DNA from: JAWXUU01 sp044426085 | GTDB taxonomy: Bacteria; Bacillota; Clostridia; Christensenellales; CAMQZB01 | NCBI GenBank assembly: GCA_044426085.1 | Contig: JAWXUU010000010.1 | Coordinates: 1 to 64,000 of the forward strand | DNA length: 64,000 bases | Direction: 5' to 3' | Shown: positions 61,101-64,000 of the stretch, piece after piece | Layout of the letters: each line of letters starts with the position of its first letter | Numbering within the stretch: position 1 is the stretch's first letter | Position numbers and translations under genes: made by a program | The notes under the pieces: generated by a model | Databases searched by the model: none | What the model was told of the DNA's origin: nothing | The model's input: the letters and a program-made list of their open reading frames with translations, nothing else

Positions 61101-61823
61101 TGTTGCACTTGCAATCGCACGCAAAATTTCTCCGCTTTGGTCTTTTTGCTTTTGATAAATCTCGTGGTCGGGAGTGTCAGAAATCTTTTCAAGATAGCTT
61201 TTTGCCTTGGATTTTGTTATTTCAAGGTATAAGTTTTCAAGTTTTTTGTTTTCAAGCGTTTCAATGAAGCACTTTTCAAATTCTCCGCTAGGCATGTTTC
61301 TGCCAAAAGAATAAAGCTTGAAGATGTGCTCTTTCAAGCCGTCGTCCTTGCGCGAGCGGATGAAGTATTCCACGAGCGATAAAAACCAAGGCTCTGCCTT
61401 TTCGTAGCAGTCAAGAAAAACTTTATCCATAACAGCGGATTTCAAAACGTCTTCATCCGCCCCCAAAAGCACCTTAGCCTTTGGCGAACAACCGCAAACC
61501 GCGAAGTATGTCTTGGCGATTTCAAGTGCGAAAGCGTGGATTGTGGATACGCTTGCAATCTTGAGTTTTTTCAGCTGAGCTAGGTATTTTTTGTCGGTTT
61601 TTGCAAGGGAAATTATCCCGTTTTCAATTCTTTCGTGCATTTCTTTTGAAGCGTCATTACCAAACGCGAGAACGAGAAATTCAGAAATATTCGCACCATT
61701 TTTCAAAAGTTCAACAATTCGCGCCACCATTGTGTGGGTTTTGCCAGTCCCCGCCGAAGCAGAAAGCAAAATATTGTCGCTCTTTGAAAAAATCGCCAGT
61801 TGTTGGTTTTTAATTTCAATCAT
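58149..61823 (-). CDS. addA: ATP-dependent helicase/nuclease subunit A
   Basis: 1224 aa. UvrD-like helicase with Walker A SASAGTGKTHTMVAR, motif II FCDEYQDVSK, motif III VVGDIKQGIYGFRACD, motif V TMHKSKGLEF and VI LLYVALTRAK, followed by a RecB-type nuclease domain (GTAYHKILE ... LVDYKATS). With AddB it resects double-strand breaks to Chi for RecA. A low-complexity Thr/Glu/Val/Ala stretch (TTETTATTETT, about residues 665-690) interrupts the region between helicase parts. Start ATG at 61823 overlaps addB by 8 nt. Confidence 0.95.
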   Translation of the reverse strand: MIEIKNQQLAIFSKSDNILLSASAGTGKTHTMVARIVELLKNGANISEFLVLAFGNDASKEMHERIENGIISLAKTDKKYLAQLKKLKIASVSTIHAFALEIAKTYFAVCGCSPKAKVLLGADEDVLKSAVMDKVFLDCYEKAEPWFLSLVEYFIRSRKDDGLKEHIFKLYSFGRNMPSGEFEKCFIETLENKKLENLYLEITKSKAKSYLEKISDTPDHEIYQKQKDQSGEILRAIASATTLKEIRDYCGVKFHAKSRMKKAYPENYANINENFHTLVQLPIKDFIKDTCDELFCLEESESFICEYREIAKKLFALTALFESEYQAEKSKKDFVDFSDTEHMLLAVLKDEKSREELQARYQYVFCDEYQDVSKIQEEILSLLSQKGNLFVVGDIKQGIYGFRACDQTVIKNRELDILANGNGELLPMNTNFRSHADILEFTNSVFSVAMNNPHICEYEKTSMFEAMANFPDMGGVEIAIAKKKKNPPVARLEVYSVLADKGGKREEINAESEGIHIAKFVKKYLGKQFDFPSGTRDVRLSDFAILLRSASGKFAPTLARVLGEYNLPSYIASSETTLESHTKVLFLHDFLKTVASPLEDVSLYSTLVSPFFQISDNTLLEIRKSFKAKYFHQSFFGFAKDIAKKYNLGRYPFAVGAEEKIATTVTTETTATTETTVADKKAMPFEDAISSLKETLEIQQITNANQSGSKSESEPDIFGVDFSPLLENADATDCEKAVARFLTAHKKYRTIACYSVGDMLKGAIAENSVFEKINLAFGESELDFACKFVDFVATMQSESVASICTKVEKAFTTLKLPGSQTSTNAICIMTMHKSKGLEFPFTIIANAGKAYNLKDASAEILFHKDYGIAFAKRDIEIRKKIDTIQKIALKTVLVRETKNEELRLLYVALTRAKFKLLITGTIDGDFFVEDNIAISSKIPNLSCKEDFYKCNSHLEIILASLAKTKYKCNYSIVSLEEIEEVENIQTREYHSNGELCENFALKMKNFARANYPIIPTKFTATQRLESFSKKVEEENLQVLEKYEVSKIIDFQTKKSIAKTAENNGYSKAEIGTAYHKILETVPFYSSLNQIEKFTADLVASGEILDIEYDFERIYRLTNNPIFGGVNPHREVPFVMQMPSEMFNLAPGDNLLCQGIIDCVFQNQDGTLTLVDYKATSIKNHQILQDKYFKQLETYKIACEKILSCKVAKCYIYSIFFEELIEIDC

Positions 61824-64000
61824 TGCCCTTCTCCTTTTCTAGCGATCCGCCACGCGTGTTGTTTTCTCCGCAAGTTTTGCAAATAGAAACAAACTTGCAA
61901 AACTTGCAACTGTTCTTACTGCTGTCTACATACGGGCTTGGGAAAATATATCCCTGCTCCATTTCCACCTTGCCTTGCTCGGCGGTCTTGATTGCCTTTT
62001 TTATGTGCTCTTCGAACTGTTGATTTTCTAGATTGGAAGAAGAAGCAACGCTTGTCCCATCGATTTTCAGTGCGAATGGGTAAACCTCGGAAGATTCGCC
62101 GGCATTCACCGTTGTGTCTAGGTTTTTCAAAAACTCGCCATCTTTCAAAATCTTGCCTTTCATCTTGTAGGAAAGTGGCTTTTTGTCGAAATTGTCAGAA
62201 ATTGGCAAATAAACCGCACCCACGGGATTTTTGTGTGTCAAGCTCGAAACGGCGTATAAATACAGTTCGGATTGAAGTTTCAAGCCGTGATAAAACGCGG
62301 AATCAGTAAGGTCGATATGCCCAGTTTTATAATCCACCACCAAAACGTCGTTGCCGTATGTGTCAACTCTGTCCACCTTGCCGGTGAGTGATAATCCACC
62401 GTCAGTCACAACCTTTTTGTCGCGTCCAAAAGTGAACTCGTGCATGGTTGGCTTGAATTTAGAAATTTCGTTGGTCTTATATATGTGGTGGCAAATTTTG
62501 TCCGCCTCGCGAACTAGCCTAGCAAACACAAATCTGAACTTGTCTTGCCCCGCAAACTTATCAAAAGCGGGTGAGTTTTGTATTTTTTCTGCAATGTCCG
62601 CCACTTCTTTGGTGATGTCTTCTTTTTTTATGTCCTCCATTTTTTGCGAGAAGTCTTCCAAAAGTTCGTGCAGAAAATTGCCTGTGTCAAACTCTTTCAA
62701 AATCCCCACTTCACGGTCGCGTAGGTTGATGTTGCCTTGCAAAAAGCATGCGTATGGGCAGGCGAAATAACTTTCCAAAATCGACGGTGAATATTCGCTT
62801 CGGATAATTGGCGCGTCAACAAATTCAATGTGGTTTTTTTGTGCGATGCCGTCAAGAACTTCGCTTTGCCCAAGCATTTTGAATGCGGAATAAATCCCAG
62901 CGGAAATTTCCCTTGCGATAGTATTTTCCTTTATGTGTTCCCGCGCGAAAAGCGATATTGCACACTGCGCAGTTGGAAGTGTTTGCAAAAGCGTCACGCT
63001 TGCAACTTCGCGTGCTTTTTGCGGGCTTGAAAGTGCTTTTTCAAGGGTGTAGCCAAGTGTTTCAAGCGCGAAGTGATATTCACCTTGTGGTGAATATTTG
63101 CAGTTGTATTTTTCAAGCATTGCAAAAAAGTCGGAAGGTGTTTCCTTTGTGCCGTGGGATAGCTTGCTGAAACTAAGCGTGAGTGATTTTTCCCCACACA
63201 AAAGTGCAAGACGGCAAATTTGCGTTTGTTTTTCATTTAAAAATTCCACCGACGGCGAAACGTCAATTTCCCCAAGCGAAAGTGCAAAAATGTCCTTATC
63301 GGATAAAAGTGCAGTGTCCTTTTGCGACGATGGGAAAGTGCTTTTGCCCGCCGAAACGATGAATAAATATGGCTTTTTAAGCATGATGCAACTGCTTGGG
63401 TCGGATATTTCCACCGCGTGAATATGCGCGGGCACAGTGGCGATTTCCTTGCCACAAAGTCCACCTTCAAAGATGTTTTTCAAGGTTTCAAGGGTGAAGA
63501 CGTCACTTCCCAAAATAAGTTCCATTTCGGATAGCACTTCGAAAGTTTTCTTTGTTGAAAGTGCGGAAAAATCCGCCTTATCAATACTGCCAAAGCTTGC
63601 GAGTCCCGCGCTTATGTGGGCAAGGGTGTTCACGTTTTCGCATGCGTAAGTTTTTATTATTTCGGAAAATTCCACCGCTGTGAAAATCCCCTTTTCAAAA
63701 ATGTTGGTCGCTTTAAGAAAGTCGTTTCGCGTTTGCAAAAGTTCTGCTTTGATGAAGATTTCATCTTTGAAAAATCTGCCACGGTCGATGTTTCTTGCAA
63801 TCAAAAAGTTTTCAAAATTGTAAGATTCTTCGGGTGGTAATGGTGAAAATTGCGATTTCAACACATCGGCAACGCAGTCTAGCGAGTATTTTTTTGTTGT
63901 GAGATCGCAAAGTGAAAGTATGTGTTTTGCAAATGGAAACTTTTCAAGCGTCTCGCTTTTGGAAGCGAAAAATGGTATGTCAAACTTGATAAAGCTGTCG
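61816..64000 (-). CDS. addB: ATP-dependent nuclease subunit B (3' part, cut by window edge)
   Basis: About 727 residues are visible and the frame stays open to the window end, so the N-terminus lies beyond 64000. The C-terminal nuclease domain (VVDYKTGHIDL, D-x-x-V-V-D-Y-K-T) and the Fe-S cluster cysteines CPYAC...CKFCKFVSIC identify AddB. It pairs with addA downstream in the usual addB-addA order. Any internal GTG near 63864 is just part of the longer frame. Confidence 0.95.
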   Translation of the reverse strand, partial: DSFIKFDIPFFASKSETLEKFPFAKHILSLCDLTTKKYSLDCVADVLKSQFSPLPPEESYNFENFLIARNIDRGRFFKDEIFIKAELLQTRNDFLKATNIFEKGIFTAVEFSEIIKTYACENVNTLAHISAGLASFGSIDKADFSALSTKKTFEVLSEMELILGSDVFTLETLKNIFEGGLCGKEIATVPAHIHAVEISDPSSCIMLKKPYLFIVSAGKSTFPSSQKDTALLSDKDIFALSLGEIDVSPSVEFLNEKQTQICRLALLCGEKSLTLSFSKLSHGTKETPSDFFAMLEKYNCKYSPQGEYHFALETLGYTLEKALSSPQKAREVASVTLLQTLPTAQCAISLFAREHIKENTIAREISAGIYSAFKMLGQSEVLDGIAQKNHIEFVDAPIIRSEYSPSILESYFACPYACFLQGNINLRDREVGILKEFDTGNFLHELLEDFSQKMEDIKKEDITKEVADIAEKIQNSPAFDKFAGQDKFRFVFARLVREADKICHHIYKTNEISKFKPTMHEFTFGRDKKVVTDGGLSLTGKVDRVDTYGNDVLVVDYKTGHIDLTDSAFYHGLKLQSELYLYAVSSLTHKNPVGAVYLPISDNFDKKPLSYKMKGKILKDGEFLKNLDTTVNAGESSEVYPFALKIDGTSVASSSNLENQQFEEHIKKAIKTAEQGKVEMEQGYIFPSPYVDSSKNSCKFCKFVSICKTCGENNTRGGSLEKEKGND

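Noticed and set aside
63687..63864. GTG at 63864 as the addB start
   Set aside because: The frame continues open to the window edge with protein-like sequence and known AddB is about 1150 aa, so the visible part is a C-terminal fragment.

Overview
The window looks like a chromosomal piece of a low-GC anaerobic member of the Bacillota, most likely class Clostridia. Supporting features: the DUF4364 and HPr-like/Crh-like genes, a SpoVT regulator beside a SpoVB/MurJ-like flippase, a dgt-dnaG-rpoD-trmK-nif3 housekeeping block, recO close to pyruvate phosphate dikinase, DapL-type diaminopimelate synthesis, addBA instead of recBCD, a Na+-pumping decarboxylase and a de novo-type cobamide operon. Taxon assignment is inference from gene content; no rRNA is present.

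Layout. 1-1.1 kb: end of an IS30-family transposase, a tiny YqzL-like gene and recO. 1.7-4.3 kb: ppdK, followed by a nested-hairpin element. 4.6-13.9 kb: accessory and regulatory genes (AAA/DUF4143 ATPase, spoVT, SpoVB-like flippase, acyltransferase, acyl-CoA ligase, hemolysin III, TSCPD, DUF4364, HPr-like). 14.4-19.5 kb: biotin-dependent decarboxylase/transcarboxylase operon (12S-type carboxyltransferase, gamma, biotin carrier, beta pump, 5S-type carboxyltransferase). 20.2-24 kb: dapL, dapF and birA (the ligase that would biotinylate the carrier). 24.3-31.8 kb: rpoBC. 32.2-35.3 kb: flavoprotein and phosphohexomutase. 35.6-45.6 kb: a cobalamin riboswitch followed by ten late-stage cobamide genes. 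46-50 kb: two lipoproteins, the larger a mosaic beta-helix-like surface protein whose promoter spacer contains a G9 tract. 50.1-51.6 kb: HesB-like and Mrp/NBP35 Fe-S genes. 51.9-57.9 kb: dgt, dnaG, rpoD, trmK, nif3, zinc-ribbon protein. 58.1-64 kb: addA and the 3' part of addB (cut by the window edge).

How the genes connect: PPDK, the decarboxylase operon, BirA and the cobamide operon (B12 is the cofactor of methylmalonyl-CoA mutase, not seen here) fit a succinate/propionate-type or oxaloacetate/pyruvate energy metabolism that makes a sodium gradient. This is an inference from co-occurrence.

The most unusual material is intergenic. At least four repeat families fill the gaps. (A) A palindromic AT-rich MITE-like element with ends reading attgtggtaa. 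(B) A GC-rich palindrome with an inner aaaagctctcgctttt hairpin. (C) A ~165-bp nested-hairpin element after ppdK and after the 5S-type gene, with compensatory base changes between its two copies and an inverted copy of the upstream gene's last codons on the far side of the terminator. (D) Long imperfect palindromes, one of which has an apparent 'empty site' elsewhere. Many gene tails (last codons plus stop) are also repeated directly or in inverted orientation just downstream. These patterns, and the G9 promoter, are the best candidates for undescribed biology here.
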